NCBI RefSeq assembly: GCF_003367195.1
Contig: NZ_QRGO01000002.1
Location: 248,001 to 312,000 of the forward strand
Direction of reading: 5' to 3'
DNA length: 64,000 bases
DNA from: Undibacter mobilis
Lineage (GTDB): Bacteria > Pseudomonadota > Alphaproteobacteria > Rhizobiales > Xanthobacteraceae
Shown one piece after another: positions 34,731-44,180 of the stretch. Under the pieces are notes generated by a model. The model saw only the letters and a program-made list of their open reading frames with translations, had not been told where the DNA came from and searched no databases. Both the position numbers and the translations under genes were made by a program. Position 1 is the stretch's first letter. Every line of letters begins with the position of its first letter.

Positions 34731-36406
34731 AAGGCGCGTCGGGCGGCACGAGCGGCCGCGCCCTGCCCCCGGTTCGACCAGGCTCGCTTGATGATATCGG
34801 CAGCCTTCTCACCGAGCGCAATGGCCGGAGCGTTAGTGTTCGATGACGGGATCGTCGGAAACACCGAGGAGTCGGCAACACGAAGGCCGCCGACACCGTG
34901 CACCCGCAACTCGGAATCCACGACGCTGTCGGATGCATCCCGGCCCATCGTGCAGCTGCCGACCACATGCCACGTCGTCTGCGTGGTCTCGCGGATGTAG
35001 TCCATTAGTTGCTCGTCGGTCACGACAGCGTCGCTTGGCCGCGTCTCGCGCACGATCAGCTTCTTCAGGCTCGGGTACGACGCAACGCGGCGCACCGCTT
35101 TGATGCCGGCCAGAAGCACTTTTGCATCTTCGGGACTATCGAGGTACTTCGGATCGATCTTCGGGAAGGCCAGCGGATCTGGCGAGCAAATGTGTACCCA
35201 ACCACGCGACTTTGGTTTTAGCGCCATGACACCGACCGTGAAACCCGAATGCGGATCGAGCCCATCTTGCGGGCGCCGTGCGTAGCGGTCCTTTCCGGAG
35301 AAGGGCTGCAGCTGAATCTTCAAGTCGGGTGAGGTTTCATCCGGCCGGCTGCGCATAACGGTGTGCGCCGTGGCCGAACAGATCGACAGGAGCCCCTTTC
35401 CCCTGAACAGGTACTTCAGGCCCTCCCGCACCTTGGCGACTGGGTTCTGCAGAACATCGTTGATTGTGATCGGTTGACTGCATTCGAAGGTCAACCGTGT
35501 GTTCGGATGGTCCTGCAAGCCCTCGCCCACCGACGCCAAGGCACGGACCACGTCGATGCCGTTTGACCGCAGCAATTCCGGATTGCCAATCCCGGATAGT
35601 TCGAGCAGCTTCGGCGACTGGATCGGCCCCGCGGAGATAATCACCTCCTTCTTGGCCCGGACCTGCTGCAGTTCGCCACCGCGGCGGCATTCGACGCCGG
35701 TGGCACGGCCGCTCTCGATCAAAACGCGAGTGACAACAGTATCGGTCCAGACTGCAAGGTTTGCCCGGCCCTCCACTGGCCGCAGATAACCGGCCGCCGA
35801 ACTCGAGCGATAGCCGCGCCGCGTCGAATACTGGAGATAAGCAGCACCCTCATAGTGGCCGTCATTATAGTCTTCGACGACCGGAAAGCCGGCCTCGCGG
35901 CACGCTTCGACATAGCCGTCGGCGAGCGGGTCGAAGTTCTTCAGGCTGGTCACGCCGATCGGCCCGCTCTTGCCGCGCGTGGCCGGATCGCCGACTGCAT
36001 AGTTCTCCATGCGCTTGAAGTAAGGCAGCATGTCCGCCCAGCTCCAGCCGGCAACGCCCATCTCCGACCAGGAATCGTACACCGCCGGATCGCCGCGCAC
36101 ATAGACATTGCCGTTGATCGAACTCGAGCCACCGAGCACGCGGCCACGGGTCCATAGCTGGACGCGGTCATTCAGTGCGGCCTGGGGCTCGGTCACAAAC
36201 GGCCAGGTAAATTTCGGATCCTTGAGAAGGTTCACTACCATCAACGGAATCTTGATGTTGATACTGTCGTCCTTGCCGCCCGCTTCGATCAGAAGAACAC
36301 GGGAAAAGTCGTCCTCGGACAGTCTGTTCGCGAGGGCGCAACCGGCGGACCCGGCCCCAATCACAATGAAATCGAACTCTGCCTTGGTGGTCGCTTTGTC
36401 CGCCAC
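34727..36406 (-). CDS. GMC-family oxidoreductase (choline dehydrogenase-like)
   Basis: A 559-residue FAD enzyme. The N-terminal fold is FIVIGAGSAGCALANRLSE, followed by GGSSSINGNVYVRG (PROSITE GMC signature 1) and ISAGPIQSPKLLELSGIG (signature 2). The catalytic His lies in HVVGSCTMGR and the partner Asn in PSSNTNAPAIALGEKAA near the C-terminus. It oxidises an alcohol to an aldehyde, consistent with the aldehyde dehydrogenase encoded divergently at 36697. It is translated together with the enolase-superfamily enzyme. Confidence 0.94.
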   Translation of the reverse strand: MADKATTKAEFDFIVIGAGSAGCALANRLSEDDFSRVLLIEAGGKDDSINIKIPLMVVNLLKDPKFTWPFVTEPQAALNDRVQLWTRGRVLGGSSSINGNVYVRGDPAVYDSWSEMGVAGWSWADMLPYFKRMENYAVGDPATRGKSGPIGVTSLKNFDPLADGYVEACREAGFPVVEDYNDGHYEGAAYLQYSTRRGYRSSSAAGYLRPVEGRANLAVWTDTVVTRVLIESGRATGVECRRGGELQQVRAKKEVIISAGPIQSPKLLELSGIGNPELLRSNGIDVVRALASVGEGLQDHPNTRLTFECSQPITINDVLQNPVAKVREGLKYLFRGKGLLSICSATAHTVMRSRPDETSPDLKIQLQPFSGKDRYARRPQDGLDPHSGFTVGVMALKPKSRGWVHICSPDPLAFPKIDPKYLDSPEDAKVLLAGIKAVRRVASYPSLKKLIVRETRPSDAVVTDEQLMDYIRETTQTTWHVVGSCTMGRDASDSVVDSELRVHGVGGLRVADSSVFPTIPSSNTNAPAIALGEKAADIIKRAWSNRGQGAAARAARRAL

Positions 36407-36696
36407 TTGTTGTCCTCACTGTCTGAGATTGGCGCATGCATCGCCAGACTGTCGTTTTAGTGAGCTTTGGCCATGCCGCACAATAATCAATACTTGGGCG
36501 AAGATGCGCGGAATGCATACTCAGGCTGTGCCAAGGGCACGACCACTTGCGTTTGCATAACGTGCCGACATGCTCGCCGCGGAAACATTATTGGCTCCAG
36601 TGTCGATGAGCCCCCTATTTTGCGACCGACCCTTTGCCGATAGCGTGCAAATGCGCGACTCGACACCTTGCTCTTCAAGCGAAAGGACGACCTAGG
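36407..36696. promoter_or_regulatory. Divergent promoter region
   Basis: A 290-base gap between the GMC oxidoreductase (minus) and aldehyde dehydrogenase (plus). It should contain both promoters. I see no long palindrome or other structure in it, and the short frames within it lack family features. Confidence 0.4.
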
Positions 36697-38190
36697 GTGG
36701 TAAATACGGAATCGCTGCCTTCCTACGAGCTTTATATCGGCGGGCGATGGCTTCCTCCGGCAGGCGGCGAGCGGTTTCCTACCTACAATCCATTCACGCA
36801 AGAGCCGTGGGCCATCATATCGCAGGCTGAAACGGCCGACGTGAATGCCGCGATCGCGATCGCGCGCGACACATTCAATCAGACATGGAGCCGCACGACC
36901 GGATACGAGCGGGCGAAATTGCTGTTCCGGCTGGCCGATCTGACCGAAAAATCGGCCGAGCGCATCGGGCGGCTGGAAACAACCGACAACGGCAAGATAA
37001 TCCGCGAAACCACCTCGCAGGTCATCTTTCTCGCGCGCATGTTCAGGTTCTATGCCGGCTATGCCGACAAAATCTGGGGCCGCGTTATCCCGCTCGACCG
37101 GCCCGACGTCTTCGATTACGCGACGATGGATCCCCTCGGCGTTATCGGCATCATTACGGCGTGGAATTCACCGATGGCATTGCTCGGCAACAAGCTGGCA
37201 GCGGCGCTGGCGGCCGGCAACACGGTCGTGGTGAAGCCGTCGGAACATGCTTCAGTGACGACGCTGGAGTTTTGTAAACTAATGGAAGAAGCCGGTTTCC
37301 CCGCCGGCGTCTTCAACGTCGTCACAGGCGACGTGCGCACCGGGCAAGCTCTTGCGAGCGCCGAAGGCCTCGACAAAATATCGTTCACCGGTAGCGGCGC
37401 CGGCGGCCGGGCCATCGCATCCGCGGCCGGTCGGACCCTGACGCCGGTTATCCTAGAACTCGGCGGCAAATCCCCGAACATCATCTTCTCGGATGCCGAT
37501 CTCGACAAGGCAACCACTGGCGCATTTGCAGGGATTTTCGGCGCCACTGGACAGACCTGTGTTGCCGGTTCCCGCCTGCTGGTTCAGCGTCCGATCTATG
37601 AGGAGGTCGCCTCGCGTCTGGCGAAGCGAGCTGCAACGATCCGTCTCGGAAATCCGCTCGATAAGACAACAGAGATGGGCACGGCGGCGAACGAACCGCA
37701 GTTCGACCGTATTATGGGGTTTATCGAACAAGCAAAGAGCGAGGGCGCAACGCTTGTCGCCGGCGGCGCGCGCGCAACCGGCGGTGACCTGGGTCGCGGG
37801 TTGTTCGTCCAGCCGACCATCTTCAAGGACGTCCGCAATGAGATGCGGCTCGCGCAGGAGGAAATCTTCGGCCCTGTGCTCTCCATCATTCCCTTCGACA
37901 GCGAGGACGAAGCCATCGCCATCGGAAACGACACGCGCTACGGCCTAGCGTCCGGCATCTGGACCCGAGACGTCAACCGCGTCCATCGCGTCGCACGCGC
38001 CCTTCGCACCGGCATGGTCTGGGTAAATACCTATCGTGCCGTTGCCGCCCAAATTCCGTTCGGCGGCGTCAAGGACAGCGGCTATGGCAGAGAGCGCGGC
38101 CAGGAAGGGCTAATGGAGTTTTTGACGACGAAGAATGTCATGATCAACTTCTCCGATGCCGAGCGCGACCCGTTCGCCGTCCAAACCTGA
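36697..38190 (+). CDS. NAD(P)-dependent aldehyde dehydrogenase
   Basis: A 497-residue ALDH. Catalytic motifs are the Glu in VILELGGKSPNIIF and the Cys in ATGQTCVAGSRLLV, with TAWNSPMALLGNKLAAALAA for NAD binding. The frame opens at TTG 36634, but GTG 36697 gives the usual N-terminus (VNTESLPSYELYIGGRWLPP) and follows AAGGACG. It is divergent from an alcohol oxidoreductase and followed by a cyclase-family hydrolase after 43 bases, so it may finish an alcohol-to-acid oxidation. Confidence 0.92.
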   Translation: MVNTESLPSYELYIGGRWLPPAGGERFPTYNPFTQEPWAIISQAETADVNAAIAIARDTFNQTWSRTTGYERAKLLFRLADLTEKSAERIGRLETTDNGKIIRETTSQVIFLARMFRFYAGYADKIWGRVIPLDRPDVFDYATMDPLGVIGIITAWNSPMALLGNKLAAALAAGNTVVVKPSEHASVTTLEFCKLMEEAGFPAGVFNVVTGDVRTGQALASAEGLDKISFTGSGAGGRAIASAAGRTLTPVILELGGKSPNIIFSDADLDKATTGAFAGIFGATGQTCVAGSRLLVQRPIYEEVASRLAKRAATIRLGNPLDKTTEMGTAANEPQFDRIMGFIEQAKSEGATLVAGGARATGGDLGRGLFVQPTIFKDVRNEMRLAQEEIFGPVLSIIPFDSEDEAIAIGNDTRYGLASGIWTRDVNRVHRVARALRTGMVWVNTYRAVAAQIPFGGVKDSGYGRERGQEGLMEFLTTKNVMINFSDAERDPFAVQT

Positions 38191-38233
38191 GCGTGCAAGG
38201 AAGCGCCGCGGCACGTGGGGCAGGAGCAAGACG

Positions 38234-38971
38234 ATGTGTGAGAACTGCGCCACAAGCGGCGCCGGATGGCTGGGCTGGATTCCATTGCCCGACCGTAGCG
38301 CCGGCCCGGCGCTGGGTCCCTGGACCGAACTTTCGTACCCGGTCAGCCCAGACCTGCCCTGCGCTTCGATCTTTACGCGCCCCTCCCTGTCGCTGCTGCG
38401 CGAAATGCCCAAGGACCCGTTCAATGTGACCGAACTGCGCATGGTGGTACATGCCGGAACGCATGTTGATTCGCCCCGGCATTACTATCTCGACGGCCCC
38501 GCGTTTGAGGACATTCCCTTCGATCGCCTGAATGGGCCGGGCGTTGTGTGGCGAATGTCCCCCAAGCCGAATGAGGTCATCGGCGTCGCGAGCCTCGAAA
38601 AATGTCGGCCAGAGCTACGGCCGGGCGACATCCTGGCCCTCGACACCGGCTGGGCGGCGCGCTTCGGCGACGACAGTTATGATTGGCATCCGAGTCTGTC
38701 ACTTGAAGCTGCGGCCTGGCTAGCCGAGCGGCGTATCAAGATGCTCGCCTGCGACTTCGCCACGCCCGATCTCGTCTACCATCTCAGACCCGCCGGATTT
38801 AACTGGCCTGTGCACCGCACACTGCTCAGCCGCGGCATTCTTATTTGCGAACACCTCAGAGGCCATGCCGCACTCGCCGGCAGGCATGTCGAGTTCATGT
38901 TTGGCGCGCTGCCCATCAGTGGAGCCGACGGCGCCCCCGCACGGGTGGTGGCGAGACTAGTCGAATCCTGA
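38234..38971 (+). CDS. Cyclase/kynurenine formamidase-like metal-dependent hydrolase
   Basis: A 245-residue protein of the Cyclase family (Pfam name). The metal-binding motif HAGTHVDSPRH near residue 75-85 follows the family pattern HxGTHxDxPxH, and LALDTGWAARFG is a second conserved block. Members are arylformamidases, isatin hydrolases or other amide/lactone hydrolases using Mn or Zn. The frame runs back to 38156, but ATG 38234 is preceded by GCAGGAGCAAG and avoids the overlap with the aldehyde dehydrogenase. Substrate unknown. Confidence 0.88.
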   Translation: MCENCATSGAGWLGWIPLPDRSAGPALGPWTELSYPVSPDLPCASIFTRPSLSLLREMPKDPFNVTELRMVVHAGTHVDSPRHYYLDGPAFEDIPFDRLNGPGVVWRMSPKPNEVIGVASLEKCRPELRPGDILALDTGWAARFGDDSYDWHPSLSLEAAAWLAERRIKMLACDFATPDLVYHLRPAGFNWPVHRTLLSRGILICEHLRGHAALAGRHVEFMFGALPISGADGAPARVVARLVES

Positions 38972-39176
38972 GTGGAGACGCCATCCAGCATGCGCGCTGG
39001 TTATCATCGGATTCGAAATAGCATTGTTCCGGCGATAGTCGCATCACTAGCATCACATTAACGAATTCTGCTCCCGACTTCAGTACGTCGGTAGACATCC
39101 AGAAAAACAGATCTCGGGGCCTGCCATGTGCGGAAACCGAAAGCAAAAAAAGCTAGCGGAGGAGGAGCGCAACCGA
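38972..39176. promoter_or_regulatory. Likely promoter of the second Liv operon
   Basis: This 205-base gap precedes a seven- to eight-gene plus-strand operon. A strong Shine-Dalgarno (GGAGGAGGAG, 39159-39168) lies before ATG 39177. No clear operator is visible. Confidence 0.4.
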
Positions 39177-39935
39177 ATGGCGCACAATAATTATGCGTTG
39201 CAGCTCGATGGCCTCAGCAAGCGCTTTGGGCACTTCCTCGCCGTCAACAATGTCAGCCTCAACGTCCGCGAGTTCGGAATCCACGGCATTATCGGGCCTA
39301 ATGGAGCGGGCAAAACGACCGTTTTCAACCTGCTCACGAAATTCCTGTCGCCGACCTCCGGTTCGATCCAGTTTCAGGGCAAGGACATCACCAACCTCAC
39401 GCCAGTCGCGGTCGCACGGCAGGGTATCATCCGATCGTTCCAAATCTCGGCCGTATTTCCCAACCTTACCGTCCTGCAGAATATCGAAGTGGCCCTCCAG
39501 CGCAAAGCCGGACTCGCTAGTCAATTCTGGCGCTCGCGGAAGGTCCTTGACCGCCTGCGCGACAGATCTTTTGAGCTGCTCGGTGCCGTAAAACTCGAGA
39601 AGTTCGCCGGCGTCGAAGCCAAGTCACTACCCTATGGCCGCAAACGCACGCTTGAGATCGCCACGACCCTAGCGATGGAGCCGAAGCTGCTTTTGCTCGA
39701 CGAACCTATGGCCGGCGTGGGCCATGAGGACATCGCCAGCATCAGCGATCTGATCCGCTCGCTGTCGAACCGCCACGCGATCATCATGATCGAACATAAT
39801 CTATCCGTAGTCGCAACGATCTGCGACCAGATCACCGTGCTCGCCCGTGGCGAAGTCATCGCGGAAGGTCCCTACTCCGAGGTCAGCCGCAATCCCGCTG
39901 TCCGCGAAGCCTATATCGGAGGCGCCGATGCATAA
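39177..39935 (+). CDS. livG: Branched-chain-type ABC transporter ATPase (LivG), second system
   Basis: A 252-residue ATPase. Walker A is GPNGAGKTTVFNLLTKF, the LivG-form signature is LPYGRKRTLEIATTLAM and Walker B is LLLLDEPMAGVGHED. The frame starts at 39126, but ATG 39177 follows a GGAGGAGG ribosome binding site and matches family length. It is the first gene of the second Liv operon, which differs from the first in gene order (G-F-H-M, with the binding protein later). Confidence 0.93.
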   Translation: MAHNNYALQLDGLSKRFGHFLAVNNVSLNVREFGIHGIIGPNGAGKTTVFNLLTKFLSPTSGSIQFQGKDITNLTPVAVARQGIIRSFQISAVFPNLTVLQNIEVALQRKAGLASQFWRSRKVLDRLRDRSFELLGAVKLEKFAGVEAKSLPYGRKRTLEIATTLAMEPKLLLLDEPMAGVGHEDIASISDLIRSLSNRHAIIMIEHNLSVVATICDQITVLARGEVIAEGPYSEVSRNPAVREAYIGGADA

Positions 39936-40635
39936 TCCCCCGGCGCTCGAAGTTCAAAACCTGCACGCCTGGTATGGCGAGAGCCACGTACTGCATGGCC
40001 TTTCGCTCACCGTCCGCGAAGGCGAGACGGTCGCCCTGCTCGGCCGCAACGGCGTCGGCAAATCGACGCTGATGCGTTCCATCGTCGGCATTCTGCCGAC
40101 AAGGAAGGGCACTATCCGCGTCTGGGGCGCGGATGCGATTGCGACCAAGCCGCATCGCATCGCTCAGCTCGGCCTCGGCTATGTCCCCGAAGAACGGGGC
40201 ATCTACGCCTCGCTGACAGTCTACGAAAACCTCGTCCTCCCCATGGTCCTGTCCGACCGTGGGATGAGCACCGACGAGATCTTCGAACTGTTCCCCAATC
40301 TCAAGGAACGGCGCGGCAGTCTCGGCGGCCAGCTATCGGGCGGCGAGCAGCAAATGCTCGCGATCGCTCGCATACTCTACGCCGGGGCCCGGTTGATGCT
40401 GCTTGACGAGCCGACGGAGGGCCTGGCTCCCGTCATCGTGCAAAAGATCGGGGAAGTGATCCACCTGTTGAAGAAAAAGGGCATTTCGATCCTTATCGCC
40501 GAGCAAAATTTGCATTTTGCGGCGCGCATCGCCGACCGTTTCTATCTCATCGACGAAGGCCGGGTGACCGCGGCGTTGGATCGCGACGAGTTTCTTGCCT
40601 CGCGCGAGCGCGTCGAAGTGTCAGTCGGAGTGTAA
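39928..40635 (+). CDS. livF: Branched-chain-type ABC transporter ATPase (LivF), second system
   Basis: A 235-residue ATPase. Walker A is GRNGVGKSTLMRS, the signature LSGGEQQMLAIARILY and Walker B LMLLDEPTEGLAPVI. ATG 39928 was chosen over the longer frame from 39847 because it gives the normal start (MHNPPALEVQNLHAWYGESH) and overlaps livG by only 8 bases. It is followed by livH after 5 bases. Confidence 0.93.
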   Translation: MHNPPALEVQNLHAWYGESHVLHGLSLTVREGETVALLGRNGVGKSTLMRSIVGILPTRKGTIRVWGADAIATKPHRIAQLGLGYVPEERGIYASLTVYENLVLPMVLSDRGMSTDEIFELFPNLKERRGSLGGQLSGGEQQMLAIARILYAGARLMLLDEPTEGLAPVIVQKIGEVIHLLKKKGISILIAEQNLHFAARIADRFYLIDEGRVTAALDRDEFLASRERVEVSVGV

Positions 40636-40640
40636 ACGTC

Positions 40641-41525
40641 ATGAGCGACACCCTCAACGCAATCCTTCCGCAGTTCTTCCTTGGGTTGGTCAACGGCTCC
40701 ATCTATGCGCTGCTCAGCGTCGGCCTGACCGTCATTTTCGGCCTGCTGCGCATCGTCAACTTTGTCCACGGCGCCCAGTTCATGGTCGGCGCTTTCCTGT
40801 CCTATCTTCTCCTCGTCTATTTCGGTATCGGATTCTGGTGGTCGCTCTTGATCGCGCCGCTTGTCGTCGGGCTCGTCTCGGCGGCGATCGAGCGCTCGAT
40901 GATCTCGCGGCTCTACAACATCGACCACATGTACGGGCTGCTCTTCACGCTCGGCCTGACGCTCGTTCTTGAAGGCTTGTTCCGCTACTGGTTCGGTTCG
41001 GCCGGCCGCGCCTATGTCGTGCCGGAATCGCTGTCGGGCGTCGTCAATCTGGGCTTCATGTATTTCCCGCGCTACCGGCTGTTCGTCGTGATCGCCTCCG
41101 TGGTGCTGTGCCTCGGCACATGGCTGCTGATCGAACGGACACGCGCGGGCTCCTACCTGCGGGCCGCCCATGAAAACCCGCAGTTATTACGCACCTTCGG
41201 AATCAACGTGTCGCTGCTGCTGACCGCGACATACGCCTTCGGCGCAGCGCTTGCGGCCGTCGCAGGCACGTTGGCCGCGCCGATTTATCAGGTCGGCCCC
41301 TTCATGGGCACGCACATCATGGTGGTGGTCTTTGCCATCGTCGTCATCGGCGGCATGGGCTCCGTCAAGGGCACCATCGCCGCTTCTTTCCTGCTCGGCA
41401 TCGCTGAGACGGTGACGAAGATCGCCTTCCCGCAAGCTGCAAGCATGGCCGTCTTCGTCATCATGGCGGCGCTGCTCGTGCTCAGACCCGAAGGACTGTT
41501 TGGTCGACAGGAGTCGACACGATGA
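40641..41525 (+). CDS. livH: Branched-chain-type ABC transporter permease (LivH), second system
   Basis: A 294-residue membrane permease. GLVNGSIYALLSVGLTVIFG and LRIVNFVHGAQFMVGAFLSY near the N-terminus are LivH hallmarks. The coupling loop YLRAAHENPQLLRTFGINV lies near 175-195, and GGMGSVKGTIAASFLLGIAE near the C-terminus is typical. Its stop overlaps the livM start by four bases. Confidence 0.94.
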   Translation: MSDTLNAILPQFFLGLVNGSIYALLSVGLTVIFGLLRIVNFVHGAQFMVGAFLSYLLLVYFGIGFWWSLLIAPLVVGLVSAAIERSMISRLYNIDHMYGLLFTLGLTLVLEGLFRYWFGSAGRAYVVPESLSGVVNLGFMYFPRYRLFVVIASVVLCLGTWLLIERTRAGSYLRAAHENPQLLRTFGINVSLLLTATYAFGAALAAVAGTLAAPIYQVGPFMGTHIMVVVFAIVVIGGMGSVKGTIAASFLLGIAETVTKIAFPQAASMAVFVIMAALLVLRPEGLFGRQESTR

Positions 41526-42535
41526 GCACGACCTTCGAGCCGAACGTGCTCACCACCGAAGCGAAGCGAACGACCACGACTCCCCGGCATCTGCACGTCG
41601 CGGGCATCGCCTCCCTGATGATCCTGGCGCTGTTCGCCCCATTTTACTTCTATCCGTTTCTTTTAATGAAGCTGATGTGCATGGCGCTGATGGCGGCGTC
41701 GTTCAACTTGCTGTTCGGCTATGGCGGCATGTTGTCGTTCGGACACGCCGCCTTCATCGGGAGCGCCGCCTATATCGCCGGTTACGCCGCCAAGGAAATG
41801 CACCTGTCGCCCCTCCTCGCCATCATCCTCGGCATGGCGGCAGCCACGGCCGTCGGCTGGCTGTTCGGACTCGTCGCCATCCGGCGCCGTGGTATTCAGT
41901 TCGCGATGATCACACTGGCGCTCTCCCAGTTGATCTACTTCATCTTCCTTCAGGCGCCCTTCACTCACGGCGAAGACGGCCTCCAGGACATTCCGCGCGG
42001 CACCGTGCTCGGCATCCTCAATTTGGGGAACAGCCTGACGATGTACTACTTCATCCTCGCTTTCACGGTCGCGGGCCTCCTTTTCATCTACCGGATGGTC
42101 AATTCCCCCTTCGGACAAGTCGTCATCGCGATCCGCGACAACGAAGCCCGCGCTACTTCTCTCGGCTACAACGTTCACGGCTACAAACTCGCCGTTCTGA
42201 TGATTGCCGCGGCGATCGCCGGCCTTGGAGGCGCGCTCAAGGCGCTGCTCTTCCAGATCGCGACGCTGAATGACGCAACCTATCTGGCCTCGACCGAGGT
42301 GGTCATTGTCGCTCTTGTCGGCGGCATCGGCACGATGCTGGGGCCGCTCGCCGGTGCAGCAGCTATCGTCGGCCTCGACTGGTTCTTCGCCGAGAGCAAG
42401 TTCCCCGTCATGGTCATCAATGGCCTCGTATTCATGGCCTGCGTGCTGCTGTTCCGGCAGGGCATCGTCGGCACAATCGCCGCCGCAATCGAGAAACGGC
42501 GCATGCAAGGCACAGAGGAAAGCAAGGATGCATGA
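41522..42535 (+). CDS. livM: Branched-chain-type ABC transporter permease (LivM), second system
   Basis: A 337-residue permease with a cytosolic N-terminal tail of about 25 residues before the first membrane helix. FNLLFGYGGMLSFGHAAFIG and VVIAIRDNEARATSLGYNVH (coupling loop, near 200-215) identify LivM. GGIGTMLGPLAGAAAIVGLD is near the C-terminus. The monooxygenase gene begins 8 bases before its end, which ties the enzyme to the transporter. Confidence 0.94.
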   Translation: MSTTFEPNVLTTEAKRTTTTPRHLHVAGIASLMILALFAPFYFYPFLLMKLMCMALMAASFNLLFGYGGMLSFGHAAFIGSAAYIAGYAAKEMHLSPLLAIILGMAAATAVGWLFGLVAIRRRGIQFAMITLALSQLIYFIFLQAPFTHGEDGLQDIPRGTVLGILNLGNSLTMYYFILAFTVAGLLFIYRMVNSPFGQVVIAIRDNEARATSLGYNVHGYKLAVLMIAAAIAGLGGALKALLFQIATLNDATYLASTEVVIVALVGGIGTMLGPLAGAAAIVGLDWFFAESKFPVMVINGLVFMACVLLFRQGIVGTIAAAIEKRRMQGTEESKDA

Positions 42536-44141
42536 GGCGGGAGTTAGCACGTCGACCCACGACGCAATCGTTGTTGGGGCGGGTTTCGCGGGCCTGTACG
42601 CGCTCCATCGGCTCAGAAACCTCGGCCTTGCGACCATCGTTCTGGAGCGCGGCGACGGCATTGGTGGCACCTGGTTCTGGAATCGTTATCCCGGCGCGCG
42701 TTGCGACGTCGAGAGCCTGCAGTACTCCTATTCCTTCTCCGACGATCTTCAGCAGGAGTGGAACTGGTCCGAGCGCTTCGCGAGCCAAAGCGAGATTCTT
42801 CGTTACATCAATTACGTCGCCGATCGTTTCGATCTGCGCCGCGACATCGACCTGAACACGTCCGTCATCCGCGCGCACTACGACGATGCATCGGGCCTAT
42901 GGGATGTCGCGAGCGCCGAGGGCCACGCCTATCGCGCCCGCTACCTGGTCTTCGCAACCGGCTGCTTGTCGGTACCTATCGAGCCGGAGATCAGTGGTCT
43001 TGATCGCTTCGAGGGTCGTATCCTGCGGACCTCGAACTGGCCGAAAGAAGATATCAACTTCACCGGCAAGCGTGTTGCCGTGATTGGCACGGGTTCGTCG
43101 GGCATCCAGTGCACCCCGGTGATCGCCGAGCAGGCCGACCATCTGTTCGTGTTGCAGCGGACACCGAACTACTCGGTTCCGGGCCGCAACCAACCGATGG
43201 ATCCCAACTTCGAGCGCGACTGGAAAGCGAACTACCCTGCGCATCGCGCAGCAGCACTCGCGACCCGCAGCAACAATCTGTTCGACGCCGGCACGGTACC
43301 GGGTCGGCAGGTTTCTTTCGAGGAACGCGAGCGCGAGTTCGAGCGCCGCTGGCAGACCGGTGGTCTGGGATTCGTCTACGCCTATCCGGACATGACGTCC
43401 GATCCGGAGGTGAACAAGCATGCGACAGATTTCGTCCATCGCAAGATCTCGGAAAAGATTGGCAATCCGGAAATCGCAGCCAAGCTCATCCCCACCGAAT
43501 ACCCGATCGGTGGCCGGCGGCTCTGCGTCGATAACGGCTACTACGAGACCTTCAACCGCGACAATGTGACGTTGGTGGATCTGCGCACCGACCCTCTACT
43601 CGGTGTGACACGCAACGGATTTCGCACCGAGCGCGGCGAGCACGCCATCGACATGCTGGTGCTCGCAACCGGATTCGACGCTTTCACCGGCGCGCTAAGC
43701 CGAATCGATGTGCGCGGCCGCAATGGCCTGACGCTCAATGAAAAGTGGGTCGACGGTCCCGCCAATTATTTGGGAATTTGCATCAGCGGCTTCCCAAACA
43801 TGTTCATGATCACAGGCCCCGGCAGCCCGTCCGTTCTGTCGAACGTCGTGTTGGCGATCGAGCACCACGTCAACTGGATCACGGACTGCGTCGCTCATGC
43901 CCGCGCCAGGCTGGCGCGTGTCATCGAAGCGAAAAGCGACGCCGAGGAGGAATGGGTGAACAAGGTCGCCGCCCTCGCCCAGGGCACGCTGATCAGCAAA
44001 ACGAAGTCCTGGTACACCGGCGCCAATGTCGCGGGGAAGACCAACCGGTACTTCTTGTACATGGGCGGAATCCCGGCCTACGTCCGCGAACTCCGGCAGG
44101 CAGGCCCCGATAACGATTATCCCGGCCTCACCCTCACTTGA
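42528..44141 (+). CDS. Flavin-containing, Baeyer-Villiger-type monooxygenase
   Basis: A 537-residue class B flavoprotein monooxygenase. The FAD fold is AIVVGAGFAGLYALHRLRNL, followed by GTWFWNRYPGARCDVESLQY, a block typical of cyclohexanone-monooxygenase-like enzymes. The NADPH fold KRVAVIGTGSSGIQCTPVIA is also present. In the Baeyer-Villiger fingerprint the usual His is Arg (FEGRILRTSNWP). The frame is open from 42270, but ATG 42528 starts cleanly and overlaps livM by 8 bases. It inserts oxygen next to a carbonyl in an imported ketone; the ketone is unknown. Confidence 0.91.
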   Translation: MHEAGVSTSTHDAIVVGAGFAGLYALHRLRNLGLATIVLERGDGIGGTWFWNRYPGARCDVESLQYSYSFSDDLQQEWNWSERFASQSEILRYINYVADRFDLRRDIDLNTSVIRAHYDDASGLWDVASAEGHAYRARYLVFATGCLSVPIEPEISGLDRFEGRILRTSNWPKEDINFTGKRVAVIGTGSSGIQCTPVIAEQADHLFVLQRTPNYSVPGRNQPMDPNFERDWKANYPAHRAAALATRSNNLFDAGTVPGRQVSFEEREREFERRWQTGGLGFVYAYPDMTSDPEVNKHATDFVHRKISEKIGNPEIAAKLIPTEYPIGGRRLCVDNGYYETFNRDNVTLVDLRTDPLLGVTRNGFRTERGEHAIDMLVLATGFDAFTGALSRIDVRGRNGLTLNEKWVDGPANYLGICISGFPNMFMITGPGSPSVLSNVVLAIEHHVNWITDCVAHARARLARVIEAKSDAEEEWVNKVAALAQGTLISKTKSWYTGANVAGKTNRYFLYMGGIPAYVRELRQAGPDNDYPGLTLT

Positions 44142-44180
44142 GGCGAGACCGACGTCAGACGTGCGGCAGAGGAGCGAAAC

